A stretch of DNA of 33,471 bases, from the NCBI GenBank assembly GCA_031290955.1, contig JAISLJ010000146.1:1-33471 (forward strand), written 5' to 3'. This document shows, in pieces, positions 1-6,481 of this stretch; position 1 is the first letter of the stretch, and every line of letters begins with the position of its first letter. The position numbers were made by a program, and so were the translations under genes. Under the pieces are notes generated by a model. That model was not told the origin of the DNA. It was given only the letters and a program-made list of their open reading frames with translations, and did no database searches. Origin of the DNA: Zoogloeaceae bacterium (GTDB lineage Bacteria > Pseudomonadota > Gammaproteobacteria > Burkholderiales > Rhodocyclaceae).

Positions 1-242
1 GTATATTCTGCGGTACCCCAGAACAGATTAGCAGCAATGTTGTTCGATTTTTTAACGCCTAAAGGCACCAAGTAACGCTTCCCCTCTTGGCTGGTGGTAA
101 TCCCCAGAGGACGTCCATCGCGGGACAGTTCGATAATGAAGGGAATTTCCTTCTTTTCCCAGCCAAAGACCGGCAGATGGCGGCTGGGATCGGGATCATC
201 CGCCTTGCGCTGGTAATAATCGTGGAGTGCTTGCAGGATCAT
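1..242 (-). CDS. cas8c: Type I-C Cascade large subunit Cas8c (Csd1), N-terminal part only
   Basis: Reading the minus strand from an ATG at 242 gives about 80 residues beginning MILQALHDYYQRKADDPDP, followed by a segment with GWEKKEIPFIIEL and LGVKKSNNIAANLFW. This is the typical opening of the Csd1/Cas8c family. Cas8c is the large subunit of type I-C Cascade, which recognises the PAM and contacts the displaced strand. The ATG overlaps the cas5c stop by four bases (ATGA), so the two genes are translationally coupled and belong to one mRNA. The gene is cut by the window edge; the family is usually about 550-600 residues. By family gene order, cas7, cas4, cas1, cas2 and the array should follow to the left; that is inference because the sequence stops here. 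Confidence 0.9.
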   Translation of the reverse strand, partial: MILQALHDYYQRKADDPDPSRHLPVFGWEKKEIPFIIELSRDGRPLGITTSQEGKRYLVPLGVKKSNNIAANLFWGTAEY

Positions 243-892
243 TGCGCCACCTGTACCTGTGTCAGATCGATCACACCCTGGCGCATTTCGGCGCGGAAAA
301 AGCGCGGCGCGGGGGATTCCGGCGTTGAAAAATCCAGGTCGTAGAGCATCCAGCCCAAATCCCGATCTTCGGCAATGGCGGGCGCTTCCTGTTCAGGTTG
401 CGTGACCAGCCGGAAGCGGGCGGCAAATTCCCGGCAGCCCAGGTAAGGCTGATTGACGCATTGCCCTTTTTCCGCCCGGCGTTGAAACATTTCCCGGTAT
501 TTCGTCGGGTTTTGCAGCGCGTCCGCGCCGACCGCAACCAGGTCGGCATACAGTCGGTAAGCCACATCGCGCAGGAAAAGTCCGGCGCGTTGCTGGCGCT
601 CTTCCTCAATATAGATGCCCAGATTCCCCTGACCGACGCGCGCGGCACTCTGGACATTGCGCACGGAAGCCTTCGCGCCAAGCTCATTGCGCCGCACACT
701 GATCCAGCGGATGGGTTTCAGCACCTCGATGCGCCGTATCTCCCAGCGAATCGCGGGCTTCCAGAGGATAGCCTCGAATACGGAGCGCGCCGCTGATGGC
801 GTGATGACATCCGACGACACACGCTCCACTTTCATCTCAGGGCGCGTAAAACAGGCAAAGTCCCCGGAGACCTCCAGACAAAAACGGTTCAA
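239..892 (-). CDS. cas5c: Type I-C Cas5c (Cas5d), Cascade subunit and pre-crRNA endoribonuclease
   Basis: The 217-residue product carries strong I-C Cas5 signatures: a segment near residues 14-50 with TRPEMKVERVSSDVITPSAA and WKPAIRW, RAGLFLRDVAYRL near 102-114, and EKGQCVNQPYLGCREF near 141-156. In type I-C systems, which lack Cas6, this protein cuts the repeat hairpin to make crRNA and holds the 5' handle. The start is a TTG at 892-890; no nearby ATG fits, and a strong AAGGAGG sits about six bases upstream. The length is normal for the family. The gene has its own promoter (931-960) and is separated from cas3 by 190 bp holding a repeat-like guide RNA, so it is probably transcribed independently of cas3. 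It overlaps cas8c by 4 bp. Confidence 0.93.
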   Translation of the reverse strand: MNRFCLEVSGDFACFTRPEMKVERVSSDVITPSAARSVFEAILWKPAIRWEIRRIEVLKPIRWISVRRNELGAKASVRNVQSAARVGQGNLGIYIEEERQQRAGLFLRDVAYRLYADLVAVGADALQNPTKYREMFQRRAEKGQCVNQPYLGCREFAARFRLVTQPEQEAPAIAEDRDLGWMLYDLDFSTPESPAPRFFRAEMRQGVIDLTQVQVAQ

Positions 893-930
893 GACACACC
901 TCCTTTGAGGCTTCTACATAATGGCGTGGA

Positions 931-963
931 ATTCTAACATAGTGTTCCATATAGTGGTAACGA
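931..963 (-). promoter_or_regulatory. cas5c promoter (extended -10)
   Basis: On the minus strand, TTACCA (960-955) and TAGAAT (936-931) are separated by 18 bp. The -10 is preceded by TGT, making an extended -10 (TG-n-TAGAAT). This places transcription start near 924, about 30 bases before the TTG start of cas5c. The -35 and the spacer lie inside the sequence matched by the neighbouring guide RNA (945-979). The assignment is by sequence pattern only. Confidence 0.6.
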
Positions 964-979
964 TTTTTCTGTTATAGGG
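945..979 (+). promoter_or_regulatory. Partial protospacer with TTC PAM inside the cas5c promoter (putative guide-RNA target)
   Basis: On the plus strand, TTC at 945-947 is followed directly by CATATAGTGGTAAC. The spacer-like sequence that begins right after the lone repeat (1021 onward) reads CATATTGTGGTTGC. Bases 1-5 and 7-11 match, and the mismatches are at 6, 12 and 13. Positions 6 and 12 are the flipped-out positions in type I Cascade guide-target duplexes, and TTC is the established type I-C PAM. Over 32 positions I count 19 matches, with a second cluster at positions 23-30. The site covers the -35 of cas5c and the -10 of the divergent guide RNA. Limited seed pairing of this kind is expected to give binding without Cas3 degradation (inference from known autorepressing guides). 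Confidence 0.75.
970..978 (+). promoter_or_regulatory. Extended -10 promoter of the lone guide RNA
   Basis: The plus strand reads TG-T-TATAGG at 970-978, an extended -10. Its expected start site is near 985, four bases before the repeat begins at 989. No convincing -35 is present, which is normal for extended -10 promoters. The element lies inside the target region 945-979, so a guide-loaded Cascade would also block its own guide's transcription. Confidence 0.45.
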
Positions 980-984
980 TAACA

Positions 985-1078
985 TTCAGTTTCGCCGAAT
1001 ACACAGGCGTGGATTGAAACCATATTGTGGTTGCCTTTGGCATGGTACAGAACCAGAGCCGGATCCCTCCGGCTCTGG
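985..1078 (+). ncRNA. CreR-like Cascade-guiding regulatory RNA: lone degenerate I-C repeat, spacer and hairpin
   Basis: Positions 989-1020 form a 32-nt element with the exact length and 3' end (GCGTGGATTGAAAC) of type I-C CRISPR repeats. It has a reduced stem, CGCC at 993-996 pairing with GGCG at 1006-1009 around a 9-nt loop. The 3' 11 bases would form the crRNA 5' handle after Cas5c cleavage. A 32-nt spacer-like stretch (1021-1052) follows, then an 11-bp perfect hairpin (1053-1078). There is no second repeat, so this is not an array. The 5' end of the spacer matches the cas5c promoter next to a TTC PAM. Autorepressing guides of this layout (CreR, and the related CreA of CreTA modules) are known in some other CRISPR subtypes. 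That this one is expressed, processed by Cas5c and loaded into Cascade is inference. The alternative is a decayed array remnant, which would not explain the PAM-placed seed match. Confidence 0.75.
1053..1078. terminator. 11-bp hairpin between cas3 stop and guide RNA (shared 3' end)
   Basis: CCAGAGCCGGA (1053-1063) pairs perfectly with TCCGGCTCTGG (1068-1078) around a TCCC loop. On the minus strand it lies five bases after the cas3 stop and is followed by TTCTGT, a weak U-rich tail. It can therefore end the cas3 transcript. On the plus strand it closes the guide RNA without a U-tract. One hairpin may serve both convergent transcripts. Confidence is moderate because neither side has a long T run. 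Confidence 0.5.
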
Positions 1079-1082
1079 CCTG

Positions 1083-3518
1083 TCACAGCACCAATGCCCC
1101 CGGATCGCCCGGTACACCGTCCACATTGACGCCCAGCGCCTTGTCATAGAGCAGGTCGTTTGCTTCCGACTGCACATACAATCCGGGACAATCGCTGCCC
1201 AGCGGCTCGATGTCGCCTTGTTCGAGCAGGCGTTTGATGTCCCATCGGTAGAGCGTGACGCCATAGCGTTGCAGCTTGCGCATGAGCCAGCGCTCTGGGC
1301 CTTGTTGCTTCAGTCGCTGGAGCCACATGTCGATCCCGCCAGCGTTTTCTTCGCTGCCATCATCATTTTCATCGCGCTGGTAACGGACAAAGACCGTCGC
1401 GCCTTCCTCGTTGTCAATCAGATGAAAGGCTTCCGCCGCATCACGGAATCTGACTGCGCCTGTTCTCCGATCCACACGCAACATATCGCAAATCCCCTTT
1501 GCGTCCAAAATGGCATCGCCATAGAGCTTGCGAAAATACCCGGCGAAACGTTCGACGCCCACCGGGTCTTCCTCTGGATGCAAGCCTGCCCACAATTGGC
1601 GGGTCTTTTCAGCCGCCATGCGCAGCAATCCTGGTGGCGCGGGTTGGGGCGGCACGAACACGTAGACATCGCCCTTTTCCAGCCGCCCTTCCCGATTGCA
1701 GCGCCCGGCGGCCTGGACAAGGGAATCCAGCCCCGCCAGGGCGCGATAGACCACCGGGAAATCCAGATCCACGCCCGCCTCGACCAGTTGCGTGCTGATG
1801 ACCCGAATCGGCGCGGGAGTCTCTTCCGCCGCCAGCGCCTGTCGCCGCGCCGACAGGGCGGTCTTGAGCGTCCGAATCACGTCGCTGCGATGATGGGCGC
1901 ACATCAGGCCAGACAGATGCCACAGGTTGCGCGGATCGCGCCTTTTCATGCGCTGGTAGAGATCACGCGCGTCGGCGCGGCGACCCACAATGACCAGGAC
2001 GGCATCATGCCGCATGATCTCATCCGCCAGATTTTCCCAATCGCAAGGCTGTGCGCAATCGGCGGGAAGATGAAAGCGCACCCGTTCCAGCGCGGCATAG
2101 AGTCCGGGCACGTCATCCACGATTTCCCGCACCTCGCCCGGCGCGAACCCGCGCAATCCGCGTTCACCCGCCAGATCAAAACTGACGCGGGCTTCCAGCG
2201 TCGGTTGCGTTGCCGTGCACAACACCAGGCTGACGCCATAATCCCGCACCAACAGGCGCAGGACATCGATCACCGGCTGGAGGTAGGCCACGGGCAACAA
2301 TTGCGCCTCGTCCAGCACGATGACGCTCTCCGCCAGATTGTGCAGCTTGCGGCAGCGGGAAGTCTTGCGGGCAAACAGGCTTTCCAGCAACTGCACGTTG
2401 GTGGTGACGACCAGCGGAGCGTCCCAGTTTTCGCAGGCGAGCCGGGAACGCGCCGTTTCCTGCCGCTCGTCCATTTCCGCGTTGCTGTGATGCTCGATGA
2501 CGTTTTCCTTGCCAAGAATGGCGCTGAAGACATCCGCCGTCTGCTCGATGATGCTGGTATATGGAATGGCGTAGATGACCCGGCGCTTGCCGTGCAGCTG
2601 CGCGTGTCGCAGGGCAAACGCCAGACTGGAGAGCGTCTTGCCGCCGCCGGTGGGAACGGTGAGGCTGAAAACGCCCGGCGTCAGCGTGGCCTTGGCGCGG
2701 CAAGCCTGCAAGACTTCGGCGCGCTTCCGGTTGACAGGCTGTTCTGCTTCCCCGCGCTGGACAAGCTGCTGCGCCATATCCCCCAGATGCTTCGTCAACA
2801 GGTCTTCCATTTTTGACAGCGACAAGAATCCCTTGCGGGTATGCGCCTTGGGAGGCGACATGAAGGCTTCGGTATCCAGGAAATCCGCATCCACCAGACA
2901 GGAAAACAACATGCGCACCCAGAGCGCGAAACGACCGGGAATGACTTCGTTCTTCCTGATGTTGTCGGTCTTGATGCTGCCGACTTCCGGCCACGCCAGT
3001 CTGGGCCGGAGAATGGCATCGGGAATGTCGGCCGCCAGCGCGTCACGCGCCTCTCTTTGGGCGTCGTCGGTTTGAAAACGCGCTTCCAAGCCTTTATCGA
3101 ACCAATTATCCAGCCCGCTATGGTGTCCGGCGATCAAGTAGGAAAGGATGCAGGCAAAGGCGGCGCCCAGGCGAGGTTCCTGTTCGGGCAGATATTTTTG
3201 CGCCCACAACGCCCCGGCGGCCGAATGCGTTTTATCGGCCCCCGCCACCCGACCTTCGATGTGCGCGTCCGGGTCGCCGCATTGCCGGATGTAACGCTGG
3301 AATCCGGCGCGAAATTTGCCAAGGTCATGCCAGATGCCTGCCCATTCCGCCCAAATCCCGGCGCCAAACACGGCGGCAAACTTCGCCGCTTGCCGCGCGA
3401 CTGCCTGTTGATGATCCGCCAGGTCGTGGGGCAGGAGTTTTCCATTCTCCTGTCGCAGGTGGGCAAGGAAGCACACTGCAGAGGAACTCCCGCCCCAATT
3501 GGAAATGTTTTCTTCCAT
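1083..3518 (-). CDS. cas3: Type I-C CRISPR nuclease-helicase Cas3
   Basis: The product has 811 residues. An N-terminal HD nuclease domain shows H64-D65 (GIWHDLGKFRAGF), KTHSAAGA near 96-103 and GHHSGL near 131. A superfamily 2 helicase follows, with Walker A PTGGGKT at 289-295, DEAQ at 403-406, a CTATQPTL motif and a motif VI-like LVQAAGRCNREGR. Cas3 unwinds and shreds the DNA strand displaced by Cascade. The ATG at 3518 is chosen because GGGGAG lies about seven bases upstream and the HD domain starts soon after. The open frame continues to 3728, but those 70 residues are low-complexity, non-family sequence. The gene is convergent with the guide RNA and separated from cas5c by 190 bp. A TACAAT (3562-3557) is a possible -10. 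All key motifs are intact. Confidence 0.95.
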   Translation of the reverse strand: MEENISNWGGSSSAVCFLAHLRQENGKLLPHDLADHQQAVARQAAKFAAVFGAGIWAEWAGIWHDLGKFRAGFQRYIRQCGDPDAHIEGRVAGADKTHSAAGALWAQKYLPEQEPRLGAAFACILSYLIAGHHSGLDNWFDKGLEARFQTDDAQREARDALAADIPDAILRPRLAWPEVGSIKTDNIRKNEVIPGRFALWVRMLFSCLVDADFLDTEAFMSPPKAHTRKGFLSLSKMEDLLTKHLGDMAQQLVQRGEAEQPVNRKRAEVLQACRAKATLTPGVFSLTVPTGGGKTLSSLAFALRHAQLHGKRRVIYAIPYTSIIEQTADVFSAILGKENVIEHHSNAEMDERQETARSRLACENWDAPLVVTTNVQLLESLFARKTSRCRKLHNLAESVIVLDEAQLLPVAYLQPVIDVLRLLVRDYGVSLVLCTATQPTLEARVSFDLAGERGLRGFAPGEVREIVDDVPGLYAALERVRFHLPADCAQPCDWENLADEIMRHDAVLVIVGRRADARDLYQRMKRRDPRNLWHLSGLMCAHHRSDVIRTLKTALSARRQALAAEETPAPIRVISTQLVEAGVDLDFPVVYRALAGLDSLVQAAGRCNREGRLEKGDVYVFVPPQPAPPGLLRMAAEKTRQLWAGLHPEEDPVGVERFAGYFRKLYGDAILDAKGICDMLRVDRRTGAVRFRDAAEAFHLIDNEEGATVFVRYQRDENDDGSEENAGGIDMWLQRLKQQGPERWLMRKLQRYGVTLYRWDIKRLLEQGDIEPLGSDCPGLYVQSEANDLLYDKALGVNVDGVPGDPGALVL

Positions 3519-3612
3519 CACGAAACTCCCCGATGTATTCGCTACAAGACACTGGGATTGTACGCCACGCCTGTCGGTTTTGGAGGACGATGCGAGGAGT
3601 CGTCTGAAATGG

Positions 3613-3658
3613 AATTTCCCGACTTCCCCGAAAATTTCCCAACATTGCGGGGGAAGTC
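3613..3658. promoter_or_regulatory. Direct and inverted repeats between cas3 and hldD
   Basis: AATTTCCC occurs at 3613-3620 and again at 3633-3640, exactly 20 bp apart (about two helical turns). GACTTCCCC (3621-3629) is the inverse complement of GGGGAAGTC (3650-3658). The group lies between the cas3 start and the hldD promoter and reaches the hldD -35, so it could be an operator for the divergent pair. No regulator is identified. Confidence 0.3.
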
Positions 3659-3674
3659 CTGATTTGCTTATAAT
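3645..3674 (+). promoter_or_regulatory. hldD promoter
   Basis: TTGCGG (3645-3650) and a consensus TATAAT (3669-3674) are separated by 18 bp. The predicted start is near 3681, about 40 bases before the hldD ATG at 3721. It probably drives hldD and cysM together. Confidence 0.6.
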
Positions 3675-3720
3675 GCCACGCTTCATGATTCCTCGCGCCC
3701 GCGCTCTGGCGCTCCTCTCC

Positions 3721-4722
3721 ATGCCCAATCATATCGTCATCACCGGCGCGGCCGGGTTCATTGGTTCCAATCTCATCCGGGCGCTGAACCGGCGCGGGGA
3801 GACGGAGATCATTGCCGTCGACCACCTTGCGCACTCGGAAAAATTCCGGAACCTGGTCGATTGTGACATCGCGGATTTCCTCGACAAGGAGGATTTCATC
3901 GAGCGCCTCCAGCACGGCTGGTTCGATGGCGCGGTGCGCGCCGTCCTGCACGAGGGAGCCTGTTCCAACACGATGGAAACCGATGGCCGCTACATGATGG
4001 AAAACAACTACCGCTATTCCGCCATCCTGCTGGATTGGTGCCTGGGGGAAGAAGTGCCCTTCCTCTACGCCTCCTCGGCGGCGGTCTATGGTGGAGGCAA
4101 GGTGTTCGTCGAGGCGCGCGAGCACGAGGCGCCGCTCAACATCTATGGCTATTCCAAGTTCCTGTTCGACCAGTTCGTGCGCCGACGCTTGCCGGAGGCT
4201 TCCAGCCAGATTGTGGGCCTGCGCTATTTCAACGTCTATGGCCCAAGGGAGCAGCACAAGGAGCGCATGGCCTCGGTGGCCTATCACCATTTCCGGGAAT
4301 TCATGGAACAGAAGAAGGTACGACTTTTCGCGGCTTCGCACGGCTATGCCGACGGCGCGCAATTGCGGGATTTCATCCATGTGGATGATGTGGCCCATGT
4401 CAATCTCTTCTTCCTGGATCACCCGGAACAATCCGGCATTTTCAACGTGGGCACCGGGCGGGCGCAGAGTTTCAACGATATCGCCCTCGCCGCGGTGAAC
4501 GGTTGCCGGGCGCTGGCTGGGGAAGCGGCCTTGACGCTGGAGGAAATCGTCGGGCGCGGCTTTCTGGAATACATTCCCTTGCCTGAATCCCTAGAAGGAA
4601 AATACCAGCCCTTTACCGAAGCCGACCTTGCCCGCCTGCGTTCGGCGGGCTACGAGCAAGCTTTCGCCTCGGTGGAAGAGGGCGTTGCCCGCTATGTAGC
4701 CTGGCTTGGGCAACACGCATGA
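3721..4722 (+). CDS. hldD: ADP-L-glycero-D-manno-heptose 6-epimerase
   Basis: The 333-residue protein is an NAD(P)-dependent short-chain dehydrogenase-type sugar epimerase. It has GAAGFIG at 9-15 for dinucleotide binding, the catalytic Y142-x-x-x-K146 (YGYSK), RYFNVYGPREQHK, and RDFIHVDDVAHVN. It converts ADP-D-glycero-D-manno-heptose to the L form used in the inner core of lipopolysaccharide, so the host is Gram-negative. The ATG at 3721 gives the expected N terminus (MPNHIVITGAAGFIG) and the usual family length; the open frame upstream contains no family sequence. Its stop overlaps the cysM start by four bases. The hldD-cysM neighbourhood is familiar from betaproteobacteria (general knowledge). 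Confidence 0.95.
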   Translation: MPNHIVITGAAGFIGSNLIRALNRRGETEIIAVDHLAHSEKFRNLVDCDIADFLDKEDFIERLQHGWFDGAVRAVLHEGACSNTMETDGRYMMENNYRYSAILLDWCLGEEVPFLYASSAAVYGGGKVFVEAREHEAPLNIYGYSKFLFDQFVRRRLPEASSQIVGLRYFNVYGPREQHKERMASVAYHHFREFMEQKKVRLFAASHGYADGAQLRDFIHVDDVAHVNLFFLDHPEQSGIFNVGTGRAQSFNDIALAAVNGCRALAGEAALTLEEIVGRGFLEYIPLPESLEGKYQPFTEADLARLRSAGYEQAFASVEEGVARYVAWLGQHA

Positions 4723-5633
4723 ATCCCGCCTTCCGTTTCCGGACGCTCGACGAATTCGTCGGCAACACGCCGCTTGTGCAGTTGAAACGCCTGCCGGGCG
4801 AGGAAAACCTGCGCCGCAACAATGTCATCCTCGTCAAGCTGGAGGGCAACAATCCCGCCGGTTCGGTCAAGGATCGGCCCGCGCTTTCCATGATTGCCCA
4901 CGCTGAGGCGCGGGGCGACATCCGGCCAGGGGATACCCTGATCGAAGCTACTTCCGGCAATACCGGCATCGCCCTGGCGATGGCCGCCGCCATGCGCGGC
5001 TACCGGATGATTCTGGTCATGCCGGAAAACCAGAGTCTGGAGCGGCGGCAGACCATGCGGGCCTACGGCGCGGAACTGGTGCTCACGCCCAAGGCGGGCG
5101 GCATGGAGTTGGCGCGAGACGTAGCCAACCGCATGCGCGACGAAGGCCAGGGCCACATCCTGGACCAGTTCGCCAACCCGGATAATCCGCTCGCCCATTT
5201 CGAGGGCACCGGCCCCGAAATCTGGCGGGATACGGCGGGTTCCATCTCGCATCTCGTTTCCGCTATGGGCACCACGGGCACCCTCATGGGCGTTTCCCGT
5301 TTCCTGAAGGCGCAGAATCCTGATATTCGCATCATTGGCTGCCAGCCGGAGGAGGGGAGCCAGATTCCCGGCATCCGCAAGTGGCCGGAAGCCTATCTGC
5401 CGCGCATCTATGAGCGCGAGCGGGTCGACCAGTTGGAATCCGTCTCCCAAACCGATGCAGAAGAAATCACCCGGCGTCTCGCCCGGGAGGAAGGCATCTT
5501 CGCGGGGATTTCCTCAGGCGGCGCGCTGGCGGTGGCGCTGCGCGTCGCGGCAAGCGTGGAAAATGCCGTGATCGTCTCCATCATCTGCGACCGCGGCGAC
5601 CGCTACCTCTCCACCGGAGTCTTCCCCGCGTAA
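4719..5633 (+). CDS. cysM: Cysteine synthase B (O-acetylserine sulfhydrylase B)
   Basis: The 304-residue product is a PLP-dependent cysteine synthase. It carries the lysine motif EGNNPAGSVKDRPA, with the Schiff-base lysine at K51, the phosphate-binding SGNTG at 79-83, and a C-terminal AGISSGGALA. EGNNPAGSVKDR is typical of the CysM rather than the CysK branch. The enzyme makes cysteine from O-acetylserine and sulfide, or S-sulfocysteine from thiosulfate. The ATG overlaps the hldD stop (ATGA), indicating translational coupling. It ends 12 bp from the convergent gene at 5646. All key residues are present. Confidence 0.93.
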   Translation: MNPAFRFRTLDEFVGNTPLVQLKRLPGEENLRRNNVILVKLEGNNPAGSVKDRPALSMIAHAEARGDIRPGDTLIEATSGNTGIALAMAAAMRGYRMILVMPENQSLERRQTMRAYGAELVLTPKAGGMELARDVANRMRDEGQGHILDQFANPDNPLAHFEGTGPEIWRDTAGSISHLVSAMGTTGTLMGVSRFLKAQNPDIRIIGCQPEEGSQIPGIRKWPEAYLPRIYERERVDQLESVSQTDAEEITRRLAREEGIFAGISSGGALAVALRVAASVENAVIVSIICDRGDRYLSTGVFPA

Positions 5634-5645
5634 GAAGCGGGAGCG

Positions 5646-6329
5646 TCAGCTTCCGTCGTTTGGCGACAGGCGACAGGCAATATCAGAAGGAAGCTCGCGC
5701 CACTCATACCATTTGGAAGAATACAGTTTTCCATTTTCCCGGTAATAATATTCGACACGCTCGCATCTCCTGTAACGGTTGAAAATGAAAAACCGCCTGT
5801 CCTGCGTAACCCTTTCGCGCACGATAACGCGGTGGTCCTGATCCCTTCGGATGAGGACATAGGCATTGAGTTTTTCCGCTTCCTGCCGGGAAATACGCTC
5901 GCTGCCGTCGTCAAGGAACCACACTTTGTCAGCGCGGGGACGATGGTGCTCGGGATGCCCGCGCTCGTCGCGTCTTGCCATGACAATATTTTCTGGCGCA
6001 AAAATATACGGTCTGCAATTCTGGATGTTTTCAAAAGAAAGCAACTCCCCGTTTTTTGCGTAAACATACTCAAAATGAAAATGGCACTTGCCGCCGTGGT
6101 CAAAGAGGTTCTGGATGGTTGCAATCCTGCCTTTCTCATCCCTGCGCACGACCAGGAATGTTCCCTGGGCATCCGCCTCCGCTGTTTTCCTGTCGGCAAT
6201 TCTTTCCGTGACGCCATAGGGATGCCGGTAATTGGTGTAGAAAGAACGGTAATACTCAAGATTGTCCGCCGCCATGGCTGCGTCCCCCAGGAAAAACGCG
6301 AGCAGGAAAATTGCCTTGCCGAGTCGCAT
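5646..6329 (-). CDS. Secreted protein of unknown function
   Basis: The 227-residue product is not recognised. It starts with a clear Sec signal peptide (MRLGKAIFLLAFFLGDAAMA, cut before ADN). The mature part is hydrophilic and rich in Arg, Tyr and His, with several short repeated strand-like pieces of the type VVRRDEKGRIATIQN, YVYAKNGELLSFEN and YYYRENGKLYSSKW. This pattern of repeated Tyr-Lys-Asn-Gly-x-Leu units suggests a beta-rich periplasmic protein. The ATG at 6329 is chosen because GGGAG precedes it by eight bases and the signal peptide begins there; an in-frame ATG exists at 6347. It is convergent with cysM and divergent from the gene at 6482. Its promoter is at 6410-6418. Confidence 0.7.
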   Translation of the reverse strand: MRLGKAIFLLAFFLGDAAMAADNLEYYRSFYTNYRHPYGVTERIADRKTAEADAQGTFLVVRRDEKGRIATIQNLFDHGGKCHFHFEYVYAKNGELLSFENIQNCRPYIFAPENIVMARRDERGHPEHHRPRADKVWFLDDGSERISRQEAEKLNAYVLIRRDQDHRVIVRERVTQDRRFFIFNRYRRCERVEYYYRENGKLYSSKWYEWRELPSDIACRLSPNDGS

Positions 6330-6409
6330 TTGTCGTCTCCCGCGCATGAAAAATATCGGCCAGCGTGAAAATTGAATCGAATCGTGAATCGTGCGCACTT
6401 GCCGGGGCG

Positions 6410-6418
6410 ATTATACCA
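6410..6418 (-). promoter_or_regulatory. Extended -10 for the secreted protein gene
   Basis: The minus strand reads TG-G-TATAAT (6418-6410), a perfect extended -10. No good -35 is present. The start would be near 6403, leaving a leader of about 74 nt. It sits back to back with the promoter at 6425-6453. Confidence 0.5.
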
Positions 6419-6424
6419 AAGTGC

Positions 6425-6453
6425 TTGGCAGGAAGACGGAGTTTCGGTATAAA
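6425..6453 (+). promoter_or_regulatory. Promoter of the AsmA/YdbH-like gene
   Basis: TTGGCA (6425-6430) and TATAAA (6448-6453) are separated by the ideal 17 bp. The start is predicted near 6460, and the ATG at 6482 has GGAGG six bases upstream. Confidence 0.65.
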
Positions 6454-6481
6454 GTGCGGCATTGTCCAATGGAGGCTGTGG

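Noticed and set aside
989..1020. A CRISPR array
   Set aside because: Only one repeat-like unit is present, degenerate in its 5' half, and no second repeat follows within several hundred bases; it is described instead as a lone guide RNA.
893..1082. A CreT-type small toxin partner of the guide RNA
   Set aside because: The space is fully taken by promoters, guide and hairpin; no start codon with a ribosome site and short frame could be found between the guide and cas5c.
1014..2816. Long plus-strand open frame (600 codons) opposite cas3
   Set aside because: It lies wholly antisense to cas3, whose helicase motifs are intact, and its translation has no recognisable domain; GC-rich codon use creates such antisense frames.
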